A stretch of DNA of 20,473 nucleotides from JAAYBY01 sp964465385 (lineage in GTDB: Bacteria > Bacillota > Clostridia > Saccharofermentanales > UBA5734), in assembly GCA_964465385.1 (NCBI GenBank), contig CAYXIM010000026.1:1-20473 (forward strand). The letters are read 5' to 3'. Positions 7,458 to 15,291 of this stretch are shown here, piece by piece. Each line of letters opens with the position of its first letter. Position 1 is the first letter of the stretch. The notes under the pieces are model-generated. The model searched no databases, was not told the origin of the DNA, and saw only the letters and a program-made list of their open reading frames with translations. Both the position numbers and the translations under genes were made by a program.

Positions 7458-9260
7458 ATGGCTTTGTATCGAACCCATGTGCTGATCTGCAGTGGCGAAA
7501 ACTGCACCGAGGCAGGGTCGCCTCTGCTGATTGAAACATTGGAAAAACTGCTTAAAAAGCACGGGCTGACACAAGAAGTCAAAGTGGTCAAAACGGATTG
7601 CTTCGGCTTGTGTGATGACGGGCCGGTTTTGGTGGTCTATCCGGAAGGGGTGACCTATTACCGGGTGCAACCCAAGGACCTGCAAGAGCTGGTCACTGAG
7701 CACCTGATCAAAGGGGCCTACGTGGAGCGGCTGATGACGGTGCAAAGCGCCGGCTCAGGCGGACAGAAGTTCAGTGCGGAAGCGTCACCTTACTTCGCCA
7801 AACAACTGCGCATCGCCCTTCGCAACTGTGGCGTCATCAACCCGGAATCCATTGACGATTACATCGCCCACGATGGCTACGCCGGCTTGTCCAAGATCTT
7901 CAAAGAAGAGCTGTCTCCGGCAGATGTCATTGAAGCGGTCAAACGTTCCGGTTTGCGCGGGCGTGGCGGCGGCGGATTCCCAACGGGCTTGAAGTGGGAG
8001 TTTACCGCCAACCAGCCAGATCAGCAGAAATATGTATGCTGCAACGCGGACGAAGGCGACCCGGGCGCGTTCATGGACCGGTCGGTGCTGGAAGGGGATC
8101 CGCACAGCTTGATTGAAGCCATGATCATCGCCGGCTATGCCGTCGGTGCCACCCAGGGCTATGTCTACGTCCGGGCTGAATACCCCATCGCCATTGCGCG
8201 TTTACGCAAGGCCATTGAGGATGCCCGGGCCTATGGCTTGTTGGGAGACGATATTTTGGGCAGCGGCCTGTCTTTTGACATCGACATCCGCCTGGGTGCC
8301 GGCGCTTTCGTCTGTGGCGAAGAGACCGCCTTGCTGCGCTCGATCGAAGGCAAACGGGGCAACCCCACGCCCAGGCCGCCTTTCCCGGCAGTCAAGGGCC
8401 TGTTTGACCAACCCACTCTGCTCAACAACGTGGAGACCTATGCCAATATCCCGGCCATTTTTCTCAAAGGCGATGACTGGTTTTCCGCCTATGGCACCGC
8501 GCGCAGCAAAGGCACCAAGGTGTTCGCCCTGGGCGGGAAAATCAACAACGTCGGCCTGATCGAAATCCCCATGGGCACGACCCTGCGCGAAGTGGTCTAC
8601 GACATCGGCGGCGGCATTCCTGACAACAAAGAATTTAAAGCCGTCCAGACCGGTGGTCCTTCAGGCGGCTGCCTGCCGGCCGACTTTCTGGACACACCCA
8701 TTGACTATGACAACTTGATCGACGCCGGCTCCATGATGGGCTCTGGCGGCATGATCGTCATGGATGAAGACACCTGCATGGTGGACATCGCCAAGTTCTT
8801 CCTGGAGTTCACGGTTGAAGAATCCTGCGGTAAATGTGCCCCCTGCCGGATTGGCACACGTCGGATGCTGGAAATCCTGGAGCGCATCACGGACGGTGAA
8901 GGCAGCCTGTCTGATATCGATGACCTGGAACGTGTGGCTGTGGGCATCCGGGAAGGCTCCTTGTGCGGCCTGGGCCAGACAGCACCCAACCCGGTCTTGT
9001 CAACCCTTAAACGTTTCCGTGAGGAATACGAAGAACATGTGGTGGACAAGCGCTGCCGCTGTGGCGTCTGCAAGGGCCTGACCCAGTACTTCATCATCGC
9101 AGACCTGTGTAAAATGTGCGGCCTGTGCGCCAAACGCTGCCCGACCGACTGCATCAGCGGTGTCCTGGGCAAAGAACCGTATGTCATTGACACCAGCGGC
9201 TGCATCAAGTGCGGCGCCTGTATGGATGCCTGCAAATTTAAGGCTGTTATCAAGCAGTGA
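7458..9260 (+). CDS. hydB: [FeFe]-hydrogenase subunit HydB (NuoF-like flavoprotein with C-terminal ferredoxin domain)
   Basis: NAD(H)-binding flavoprotein subunit. In electron-bifurcating HydABC enzymes it holds FMN and joins NADH and ferredoxin chemistry to H2. 600 residues in four parts. (1) A thioredoxin-like [2Fe-2S] domain with Cys11, Cys16, Cys48 and Cys52. (2) The NuoF FMN/NADH domain with SGLRGRGGGGFPTGLKW (164-180), CNADEGDPGAFMDRS and GAGAFVCGEETALL. (3) An SLBB segment, then [4Fe-4S] ligands Cys457, Cys460, Cys463 and Cys503 in ESCGKCAPCRIGTRRM. (4) A 2x[4Fe-4S] ferredoxin tail with Cys551/554/557/561 and Cys582/585/588/592. A further CRCGVC (533-538) may bind metal. The start ATG has AAGGAGGA 7 bases upstream, and only 3 bases separate it from hydC. 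Confidence 0.95.
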   Translation: MALYRTHVLICSGENCTEAGSPLLIETLEKLLKKHGLTQEVKVVKTDCFGLCDDGPVLVVYPEGVTYYRVQPKDLQELVTEHLIKGAYVERLMTVQSAGSGGQKFSAEASPYFAKQLRIALRNCGVINPESIDDYIAHDGYAGLSKIFKEELSPADVIEAVKRSGLRGRGGGGFPTGLKWEFTANQPDQQKYVCCNADEGDPGAFMDRSVLEGDPHSLIEAMIIAGYAVGATQGYVYVRAEYPIAIARLRKAIEDARAYGLLGDDILGSGLSFDIDIRLGAGAFVCGEETALLRSIEGKRGNPTPRPPFPAVKGLFDQPTLLNNVETYANIPAIFLKGDDWFSAYGTARSKGTKVFALGGKINNVGLIEIPMGTTLREVVYDIGGGIPDNKEFKAVQTGGPSGGCLPADFLDTPIDYDNLIDAGSMMGSGGMIVMDEDTCMVDIAKFFLEFTVEESCGKCAPCRIGTRRMLEILERITDGEGSLSDIDDLERVAVGIREGSLCGLGQTAPNPVLSTLKRFREEYEEHVVDKRCRCGVCKGLTQYFIIADLCKMCGLCAKRCPTDCISGVLGKEPYVIDTSGCIKCGACMDACKFKAVIKQ

Positions 9261-9285
9261 CCGTTGAAAAGGAGCGTGACCGACT

Positions 9286-11064
9286 TTGAATAACGTACGT
9301 GTAACCATAGATGGCATTCAGCTTGATGTCCCGGATCGCTATACGATTCTGGAGGCAGCCCGTGATGCCGGCATCAAAATCCCCACCTTGTGCTTTCTCA
9401 AGGACATGAACGAAGTGGGAGCCTGCCGCGTCTGCCTGGTTGAGGTCGTTGGCGGCCGCAGCCTGGCAGCGGCCTGCGTGACGCCGGTGACCGATGGCAT
9501 GGTCGTTGAAACCCAGACGGCCCGGGTCCGTGAGACCAGGCGTTCGACACTGGAGCTGATTTTGTCCGACCACAACCGCGAATGCCTGTCCTGTATCCGC
9601 AGCGGCAACTGTGAGCTGCAAGAGCTCAGTGAGGTGTACGGTATCCGAGACATTCCCTTTGACGGGGAGAAGAGCCCCAGCCGTTACGATGACCTGTCGG
9701 ACTCCATGGTCCGGGACACCAGCAAATGCATCGTCTGCGGCCGCTGTGTGGCCGCCTGCAACCAGCAGGAAGTCGGCGTCTTGTCCTTCCTCAACCGCGG
9801 CTTCAACACAACGGTGGGCCCAGCCTATGACATCAGCATGGCGGACGCACCCTGCATCTATTGCGGCCAGTGCATCATTGCCTGCCCGGTTGGCGCCCTC
9901 CACGAAAAAGAGGATGACGAGCGGGTCTGGGCGGCTCTGACCAACCCGGACAAGCACGTGGTGGTCCAAGTGGCACCAGCCGTTCGTGCGGCGTTGGGTG
10001 AAAGCTTTGGCAACCCCATTGGCACCCGGGTGACTGGAAAAATGTTTGCCGCCTTGCGCCGGTTGGGTTTTGACAAAATTTATGACACCAACTTCGGGGC
10101 GGACCTGACCATCCTGGAAGAAGGGACAGAACTGCTCAACCGGATTGAAACAGGCGGCACCTTGCCCATGATCACCTCCTGCTCGCCTGGCTGGATCCGC
10201 TTTGCTGAATTCTACTACCCAGATTTTTTGGACAACCTGTCCACCTGTAAATCCCCCCACCAGATGGAAGGGGCCATCATCAAGTCTTACTATGCCCAGA
10301 AGAAAGGCATCGATCCCAAGGACATCTTCGTTGTTTCCATCATGCCCTGCACCTCCAAGAAAACCGAGGCCACGCGTGATGAGATGTACAACCCCAGCCT
10401 GGGCGTGCGTGACGTGGATGCGGTTTTGACCACCCGTGAAATCGCCCGCATGATCAAGCAGGCCGGCATCGATTTCAACCGCCTGCCCGATGAAGGGCCT
10501 GACCAGGACCTGATTGGTGAATACACAGGTGCCGCGGTCATTTTCGGGGCCACCGGCGGGGTCATGGAAGCCGCCTTGCGTACTGTCAGCGACCTGCTGG
10601 GTGGCGAAGACCTGCCCGATTTTGAGTTCCAGGATGTGCGGGGCGTGGACGCCGAGATCAAGGAAGCTGAACTGACCATCGGCTCGCACACCTTGCGTGT
10701 GGCCGTGGCCCACAGCACCGGCGCTGCCCGAAAGCTGCTGGATGCCATCCGTGCAGGAACAGCCCCTGACTACCACTTCATCGAGATCATGGGTTGTTCG
10801 GGCGGGTGTGTCTGCGGCGGTGGCCAGCCTCAGGTGGACGCGCAAACCCTCATGGGCATGGACCTGCGTGCTGAGCGTGCCAAGGCCCTCTATGTTGAGG
10901 ACACCTTGATGCCTGAACGCAAATCACATAAGAATGCAGACCTTGAACGCCTCTATGACGAGTTTTTGGGTGAACCCAACAGCCAGCTGGCCCATGACCT
11001 GCTGCACACCCACTACCAGAAACGCGAATGTTACCCGGACAGTGTTTTGCCACCTGAAGGATAA
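9286..11064 (+). CDS. hydA: [FeFe]-hydrogenase catalytic subunit HydA (electron-bifurcating type)
   Basis: Catalytic H-cluster subunit that makes or oxidises H2. 592 residues. Domains in order: plant-type [2Fe-2S] with Cys36/47/50/64; His-Cys [4Fe-4S] with His96, Cys100, Cys103 and Cys109; 2x[4Fe-4S] ferredoxin with Cys148/151/154/158 and Cys190/193/196/200; then the H-cluster domain. L1 is TSCSPGW (297-303), L2 is MPCTSKK (353-359) and L3 is GCSGGCVCGGGQP (503-515, Cys504/508/510). L1 has Cys-Ser where the well-known C. pasteurianum enzyme has Cys-Cys, and L3 has an extra Cys510. The start is the TTG at 9286, 25 bases after hydB; AAGGAG lies 11 bases upstream, a slightly long spacing. No signal peptide or membrane segment is seen, so the enzyme is cytoplasmic. 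A C-terminal small-subunit-like region follows L3. Confidence 0.96.
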   Translation: MNNVRVTIDGIQLDVPDRYTILEAARDAGIKIPTLCFLKDMNEVGACRVCLVEVVGGRSLAAACVTPVTDGMVVETQTARVRETRRSTLELILSDHNRECLSCIRSGNCELQELSEVYGIRDIPFDGEKSPSRYDDLSDSMVRDTSKCIVCGRCVAACNQQEVGVLSFLNRGFNTTVGPAYDISMADAPCIYCGQCIIACPVGALHEKEDDERVWAALTNPDKHVVVQVAPAVRAALGESFGNPIGTRVTGKMFAALRRLGFDKIYDTNFGADLTILEEGTELLNRIETGGTLPMITSCSPGWIRFAEFYYPDFLDNLSTCKSPHQMEGAIIKSYYAQKKGIDPKDIFVVSIMPCTSKKTEATRDEMYNPSLGVRDVDAVLTTREIARMIKQAGIDFNRLPDEGPDQDLIGEYTGAAVIFGATGGVMEAALRTVSDLLGGEDLPDFEFQDVRGVDAEIKEAELTIGSHTLRVAVAHSTGAARKLLDAIRAGTAPDYHFIEIMGCSGGCVCGGGQPQVDAQTLMGMDLRAERAKALYVEDTLMPERKSHKNADLERLYDEFLGEPNSQLAHDLLHTHYQKRECYPDSVLPPEG

Positions 11065-11098
11065 GGGTTGCGAAGCCGCCGAAACGCACCCATCCGGG

Positions 11099-11131
11099 TC
11101 GGCCGTTCCCACGCGGGAACGGCCGATTTTC
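11099..11131 (+). terminator. Rho-independent terminator of hydCBA
   Basis: A 12-bp perfect stem (11099-11110 pairing with 11115-11126) with a 4-base loop ACGC, core GGCCGTTCCC / GGGAACGGCC, followed by TTTTC. It lies 34 bases after the hydA stop and just before the rny promoter, so it insulates the two units. Confidence 0.85.
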
Positions 11132-11132
11132 A

Positions 11133-11162
11133 TTGACAGGGTACGGTGTCTTTCTATATGAT
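11133..11162 (+). promoter_or_regulatory. Sigma-A promoter of rny
   Basis: A perfect -35 box TTGACA (11133-11138) and a -10 box TATGAT (11157-11162) with an 18-base spacer. TATATG at 11155-11160 with a 16-base spacer is an alternative. Transcription would start near 11169, giving a leader of roughly 65-70 bases before the proposed rny start codon. Confidence 0.65.
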
Positions 11163-11200
11163 AAGAATAATGCTTATGTTTCATAGATACAGGAGCTATC

Positions 11201-11241
11201 TTGAATCTTGACAAATGAATCGTGGAGGTGATTGCCATTAA
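11201..11241 (+). other. Two tiny overlapping reading frames in the rny leader (possible translational coupling)
   Basis: A TTG at 11201 has AGGAG (11191-11195) 5 bases upstream and encodes MNLDK, ending in TGA at 11216-11218. That stop overlaps an ATG at 11215, which encodes MNRGGDCH and ends in TAA at 11239-11241. That stop in turn overlaps the proposed ATT start of rny (11237-11239). The rny Shine-Dalgarno lies inside the second frame. The stop/start overlaps are seen directly; translation of these peptides is inference and could be chance. Confidence 0.25.
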
Positions 11242-12799
11242 CTGGCTAGATGTGCTCATTGGCCTGGTAGTGGGAGTGGTTCTGGCTGTAGCCGGAACGG
11301 TCGCATATTATCACCTCGGTTTCAGTAAGAAAACGAAAGCCATGAAGGCAGCAGCTGAGAAGGCGGAAGAAGAAGCCGGGGAGATGATCGGAGAGGCCCA
11401 GAAAACGGGCGAGAACAGAAAGCGCGAGCTCCTATTGCAAGCAAAAGAAGAAATTCACAAGTCCAGGCTGGAGCTTGAAAAGGACGTCCGGGAAAAACGC
11501 CAGGAATTACAGCGTGACCGGAACCGTCTGGAACAAAAAGAAGAATCATTAGAACGAAAACTGGAAAACCTGGAACAAAAAGAAGAAGCCCTTGATGTTC
11601 GTGTCACAGAAGTGAAGACCTTGGAAGAACGAACCCAGGAGCTTGAAAAACAAAAAGTGTTTGAACTGGAACGCATTTCCAACCTGACGGTCCAGGAAGC
11701 GCGCCAACAGGTGCTCGACCAGGCACAGCAGGAATACCGGCATGACATGGCGGCCATGCTGCGTCAGATGGAAGAGGAAACCAAGGAAACGGCAGAACAA
11801 AAAGCCAAGGAAATCGTGGTCAGCACCATCCAAAGATATGCGTCCGATTATGTCTCAGAAGTGACGGTCTCGGTTGTGACCTTGCCAAACGATGAGATGA
11901 AAGGACGGATCATCGGTCGAGAAGGCCGCAACATCCGGACCATTGAAACTTTAACGGGTGTGGACCTGATCATCGATGACACCCCGGAAGCAGTCATCTT
12001 GTCGAGCTTTGATCCGATACGGCGTGAAATCGCCCGGCTTGCCCTCGAAAAATTGATTGTGGACGGGCGCATCCACCCGGCGCGTATTGAGGAAATGGTG
12101 GGGAAAGCCAAAAAAGAAGTGGAGCAAACCATCAAACAAGAAGGTGACCGTGCCGTCTTTGACACTGGCATCATGGGCTTGCACCCGGAAATTGTCAGAA
12201 TGCTCGGCCGTTTAAAATACCGGACAAGTTATGGACAAAACGTCCTGCAACATTCCATTGAGGTTTGCTGGCTGACCGGCATGATGGCCGCTGAACTCGG
12301 ACTTGATGTGATGACGGCCAAGCGGGCCGGCCTCTTGCACGACATCGGCAAAGCTGCCGACTTCGAACTGGAAGGCTCCCATATTTCAATCGGGGCGGAC
12401 ATCGCCCGCAAGTATCAGGAAAACCCCGTCGTGGTGAACGCCATTGAATCTCACCACGGTGATGTTGAAGCCCAGACGCCTCTGGCGGTGCTGGTTGCTG
12501 CAGCAGATGCCATCTCGGCCGCCCGGCCGGGTGCCCGTCGGGAAAACCTGGAAACCTACATCAAGCGCATCCAGAAGCTTGAAGAAATTGCCCTGTCCTT
12601 CCCGGGCGTGGAAAAATCATATGCTATTCAGGCCGGCCGTGAGATTCGTGTCATGGTCAGCCCGGAAAAGGTTCGTGACGATGAAATGAACTTGAAGGCA
12701 CGTGAAATCTGCAAACGGATTGAGGAGGAGCTGGATTACCCCGGACAGATCAAAGTACACATCATCCGGGAGAACAGAGTCACAGAATATGCTAAGTAG
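11237..12799 (+). CDS. rny: Ribonuclease Y (membrane-anchored endoribonuclease), probable ATT start
   Basis: Initiates mRNA decay at the membrane in Firmicutes. N-terminal transmembrane helix (about residues 4-26), then a long charged coiled coil (about 35-190), a KH RNA-binding domain (GRIIGREGRNIRTIE) and an HD catalytic domain (LLHDIGK). A GTG at 11222 opens the frame but lies upstream of and within the ribosome binding site. GGAGGTGA (11224-11231) instead sits 5 bases before an in-frame ATT at 11237. Starting there gives 520 residues and puts the HD pair at His368-Asp369. As I recall, these are the length and residue numbers of B. subtilis RNase Y, which supports ATT. A rare ATT start is known for infC and usually means weak or autoregulated initiation. 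The gene has its own promoter and terminator, and ymdB follows as in Bacillus. Confidence 0.95.
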   Translation: MNWLDVLIGLVVGVVLAVAGTVAYYHLGFSKKTKAMKAAAEKAEEEAGEMIGEAQKTGENRKRELLLQAKEEIHKSRLELEKDVREKRQELQRDRNRLEQKEESLERKLENLEQKEEALDVRVTEVKTLEERTQELEKQKVFELERISNLTVQEARQQVLDQAQQEYRHDMAAMLRQMEEETKETAEQKAKEIVVSTIQRYASDYVSEVTVSVVTLPNDEMKGRIIGREGRNIRTIETLTGVDLIIDDTPEAVILSSFDPIRREIARLALEKLIVDGRIHPARIEEMVGKAKKEVEQTIKQEGDRAVFDTGIMGLHPEIVRMLGRLKYRTSYGQNVLQHSIEVCWLTGMMAAELGLDVMTAKRAGLLHDIGKAADFELEGSHISIGADIARKYQENPVVVNAIESHHGDVEAQTPLAVLVAAADAISAARPGARRENLETYIKRIQKLEEIALSFPGVEKSYAIQAGREIRVMVSPEKVRDDEMNLKAREICKRIEEELDYPGQIKVHIIRENRVTEYAK

Positions 12800-12832
12800 C
12801 AACACCTGTCATCCTTGAAAAAGCATCCTGCA

Positions 12833-12868
12833 GGCGGCCGGTTCAGTATGAACCGGCCGCCTTTGTTT
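12833..12868 (+). terminator. Rho-independent terminator after rny
   Basis: A 12-bp perfect stem GGCGGCCGGTTC / GAACCGGCCGCC (12833-12844 pairing with 12850-12861) with a 5-base loop AGTAT and the tail TTTGTTT. It starts 33 bases after the rny stop. Confidence 0.9.
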
Positions 12869-12894
12869 GAACGGGTCTTGGAGTATGATAGAAT
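12867..12894 (+). promoter_or_regulatory. Candidate sigma-A promoter of the ymdB-lspA-phoH unit
   Basis: A -35-like TTGAAC (12867-12872), beginning inside the T-tail of the rny terminator, and a -10 box TAGAAT (12889-12894) with a 16-base spacer. The start site would be near 12901, about 20 bases before the ymdB TTG. It is the only promoter-like site seen ahead of the long run from ymdB to the right edge. Confidence 0.45.
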
Positions 12895-12920
12895 GGCTTC
12901 AAGAAACAGGAGGAAACACG

Positions 12921-13703
12921 TTGAAGCTATTATTCATCGGCGACGTGGTCGGCACCGGCGGCAGGGAACTGCTCAAAGACGTGTTACCAGCGCTTAAACA
13001 ACGCGAAGCCATTGACGTTTGCGTGGCCAACGCTGAAAACGCAGCAGCCGGTATGGGCCTGACCGAAAAAGTAGCCCGGCAAATCCACGCCTGCGGCGTG
13101 GATGTCTTGACCCTGGGCAACCACACCTGGGCACGCCAGGACCTGCTGGCACACATCGACCAGCTCCCCTTTGTGGTGCGGCCAGCCAATGGACCGCCGG
13201 CTTGGCCCGGTCAGGGTTCGGTGGTTTTTTGGGTCAAGGGCGTGCCCCTGCTGGTGCTTAACCTGCTGGGGCGGATTTTCATGCGCATGATCGAAGACCC
13301 CTTCCGCGAAGCCGATCGACAGATCGACGCCTTTCGCAGGCAGCACCCCAATGGCCTGGTGCTGGTGGATTTTCATGCCGAGGCCACGTCTGAAAAGGTG
13401 GCCATGGGCTGGTACCTGGACGGGCGGGCCACCGCTGTCCTGGGCACCCACACCCACGTCCAGACAGCCGATGAACGCCTGCTGCCCCAAAAAACTGCCT
13501 ACATCACGGATGTTGGCATGACCGGACCCACCAACGGGGTGATCGGCATGGACCTGGACAGTTCCCTGCGGCGACTGATCGACCAGCTGCCCTCACGCTA
13601 TCAGCTGGCCACGGGCCCCTGTGCGCTTTGCGGCGTGATCGTCGAGGCAGACCCAGCGACCGGTCAGGCCCGATCCATCAGGCGCCTGCGCCTTGAGGAA
13701 TGA
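12921..13703 (+). CDS. ymdB: YmdB-family metallophosphoesterase (2',3'-cyclic nucleotide phosphodiesterase)
   Basis: Calcineurin-like phosphoesterase. B. subtilis YmdB hydrolyses 2',3'-cyclic nucleotides and affects RNase Y-linked gene expression, sporulation and biofilm choice. 260 residues, the usual size. Candidate metal ligands are all present: Asp8 (FIGDVVG), Glu39 (NAEN), Asn67/His68 (GNHTW), His152 (DFHAEATSEK), and His177 and His179 (GTHTHVQT). The start is the TTG at 12921, with AGGAGGA (12908-12914) 6 bases upstream and the family opening MKLLFIGDVVG. The frame is open further left into the terminator but without a binding site. It is separated from rny by a terminator and a new promoter. 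spoVS, which often follows ymdB in spore formers, is not here. Confidence 0.94.
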   Translation: MKLLFIGDVVGTGGRELLKDVLPALKQREAIDVCVANAENAAAGMGLTEKVARQIHACGVDVLTLGNHTWARQDLLAHIDQLPFVVRPANGPPAWPGQGSVVFWVKGVPLLVLNLLGRIFMRMIEDPFREADRQIDAFRRQHPNGLVLVDFHAEATSEKVAMGWYLDGRATAVLGTHTHVQTADERLLPQKTAYITDVGMTGPTNGVIGMDLDSSLRRLIDQLPSRYQLATGPCALCGVIVEADPATGQARSIRRLRLEE

Positions 13704-13707
13704 CCCT

Positions 13708-15291
13708 GTGCGCCCTTTTTTTCGCACCGGCCTGCTGCTATTGGCTTTGTTGCTGGGGTTGACCGCCTGCCAGCCGCCAGCGCAAACGCCCCACCTGCTG
13801 CAACCCACCCAGCCAGCCGCCCCTCAGGAACCGGTGCAGACAGGCCCGCAGGCAGAACAGTTGCAAAACCCCATCCGCCTGTGGTGGCCCCAGCCACAGA
13901 CACTCAACCCCTTGACAGCTTCCTCCCGGGCGGCACAGGCGGCCTATCGCCTGGTCTACCGCAGCTTGTTTTCCGTTTCAGAAACAGACCAGCTGCTGCC
14001 GGATCTGGCGCGAAACATCACCTTCATGCCTGACGGGCAGACGGTGGTGGTGGTATTGAATGAAGCCCGCTTCCACGACAACAGCCCCGTCACGGCGGCT
14101 GATGTGGCAGCTGTCATCAACTGGTTGCTGGACCGGGATAACGACAGCCCCTGGCGGCAAGGCCTGGAAAGCCTTGTGCAGGCCCGGGCGGTGGGGCAGC
14201 AGGTGGTTCACCTGCAGGTTTCCCACAACGACCCCTGGCTGGCTTATGCCCTGGTCTTTCCCATCCTGGCCGAAACGGACCTGCAGGTTGAACCCATGGC
14301 CATCCGAAAAGGCAACGGCCTGTACGCCATAGATCGGTTCGATGAAGTTGAGGGGACCGTGCTGACCTGGGCTTTGGCGCCCAAGGACCGGCCGCCTCTG
14401 GTTCTCAAAGCCTACCCAGACCAGGCACGGGCCATGCAGGCTTTCGAAGGAGATGACCTGGACCTGGTCTTGCTGGACACCCTGGACCTGCACGGTTACA
14501 CGGTCAGAAGCAGCCTGCGTATGGACCGCTGGACCGGACCGGAAGCCCTCCTGCTGGCCCTGGCAGCAGGACCTGCTGATGTCTTTTCAGATCCGGACAA
14601 ACGCTGTGTCCTCAAGGCTCTGGTGCAAGCCTTTCAACAGGAAGGGGCGCTGGACGGCTGGGCTGAGCCGACCTGGCTGGGTGTGACAACCGGCAGCCTC
14701 TTTGACAGGCCGCCAGCAGCCGACAGCCCCTGCCCTCAGGTGTATTTCGATGAAAGCAACACCCTGCGGCTGCTTGCGCCGCAAAACGACCCCCGCCGGC
14801 TGGAGCTGGCCCAGCAGCTGGCCCGTTTCTTTCAAGCACGCGGCCTGGCTTGTGAGCCAACTTTTCTGGACCAGGCGGATTTTGTTGAAGCAGTTGGCAA
14901 CCGCCAGTATGACCTGGCGCTGTTGTCGGTTTTTTTACCGCCGTGGCCGGTTCCGGGTTTTCCTGTTATCCAGCCCAGGCCGGCCTGGTGTCTGACCTGC
15001 GACACCCTTGACCTGCCTGCGGATCTGGTAGCGGACGAGGATGACCTGCCAGGCGGGCAGCCGGATCGCCTGTCGCCTTTTGAAGGCAACCGCATCGACC
15101 AGGCCATGGCCGTCAACCAGGCCTGGCTGCAGGCGCTGGCACAAGACATGGACCAGTCGGCCTGGGCCTTTATCGGCCTGCCGTTCATGGGCGTGGTATA
15201 CAGTGATCGCATCAGGGGGCAGGTGAGCGGCAACCGCTACCACCCTTATCAAGGTATAGAGGAGTTGTGGAAATGGTCTGGATCATCGTGA
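13708..15291 (+). CDS. Solute-binding lipoprotein, ABC-transporter family 5 (peptide/nickel-type), no transporter partner
   Basis: 527-residue predicted lipoprotein. The N-terminus MRPFFRTG is followed by a Leu-rich signal and a lipobox LTAC, with Cys21 as the lipidated residue, then a Pro/Gln-rich linker (about 22-50). The mature part resembles DppA/OppA-like binding proteins: LNPLTASSRAAQAAYRLVY, a conserved block around LLPDLARNITFMPDGQT, and RFHDNSPVTAADVAAVI. It is clearly divergent. The ligand cannot be told; no permease or ATPase genes are nearby, which is unusual for this family. The GTG at 13708 is preferred because GAGGAA lies 7 bases upstream; a TTG at 13693 is possible. It follows ymdB by 4 bases and overlaps lspA, the peptidase that would mature it, by 19 bases. 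Confidence 0.8.
   Translation: MRPFFRTGLLLLALLLGLTACQPPAQTPHLLQPTQPAAPQEPVQTGPQAEQLQNPIRLWWPQPQTLNPLTASSRAAQAAYRLVYRSLFSVSETDQLLPDLARNITFMPDGQTVVVVLNEARFHDNSPVTAADVAAVINWLLDRDNDSPWRQGLESLVQARAVGQQVVHLQVSHNDPWLAYALVFPILAETDLQVEPMAIRKGNGLYAIDRFDEVEGTVLTWALAPKDRPPLVLKAYPDQARAMQAFEGDDLDLVLLDTLDLHGYTVRSSLRMDRWTGPEALLLALAAGPADVFSDPDKRCVLKALVQAFQQEGALDGWAEPTWLGVTTGSLFDRPPAADSPCPQVYFDESNTLRLLAPQNDPRRLELAQQLARFFQARGLACEPTFLDQADFVEAVGNRQYDLALLSVFLPPWPVPGFPVIQPRPAWCLTCDTLDLPADLVADEDDLPGGQPDRLSPFEGNRIDQAMAVNQAWLQALAQDMDQSAWAFIGLPFMGVVYSDRIRGQVSGNRYHPYQGIEELWKWSGSS

Noticed and set aside
9250..10845. 531-residue minus-strand frame opposite hydA
   Set aside because: It is the shadow of a GC-rich coding strand: His/Gly/Asp/Val-rich with no domain motifs and no start signals, while the plus strand holds a complete hydrogenase with all cluster ligands.
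11161..11201. Small hairpins in the rny leader (ATAAG/CTTAT and AGATA/TATCT) as a riboswitch
   Set aside because: The stems are only 5 bp and AT-rich, with no known riboswitch core; the leader is too short for one.
11208..11213. Second TTGACA as a promoter -35 box for rny
   Set aside because: No -10-like hexamer lies 16-18 bases downstream; that stretch is the ribosome binding site and start.
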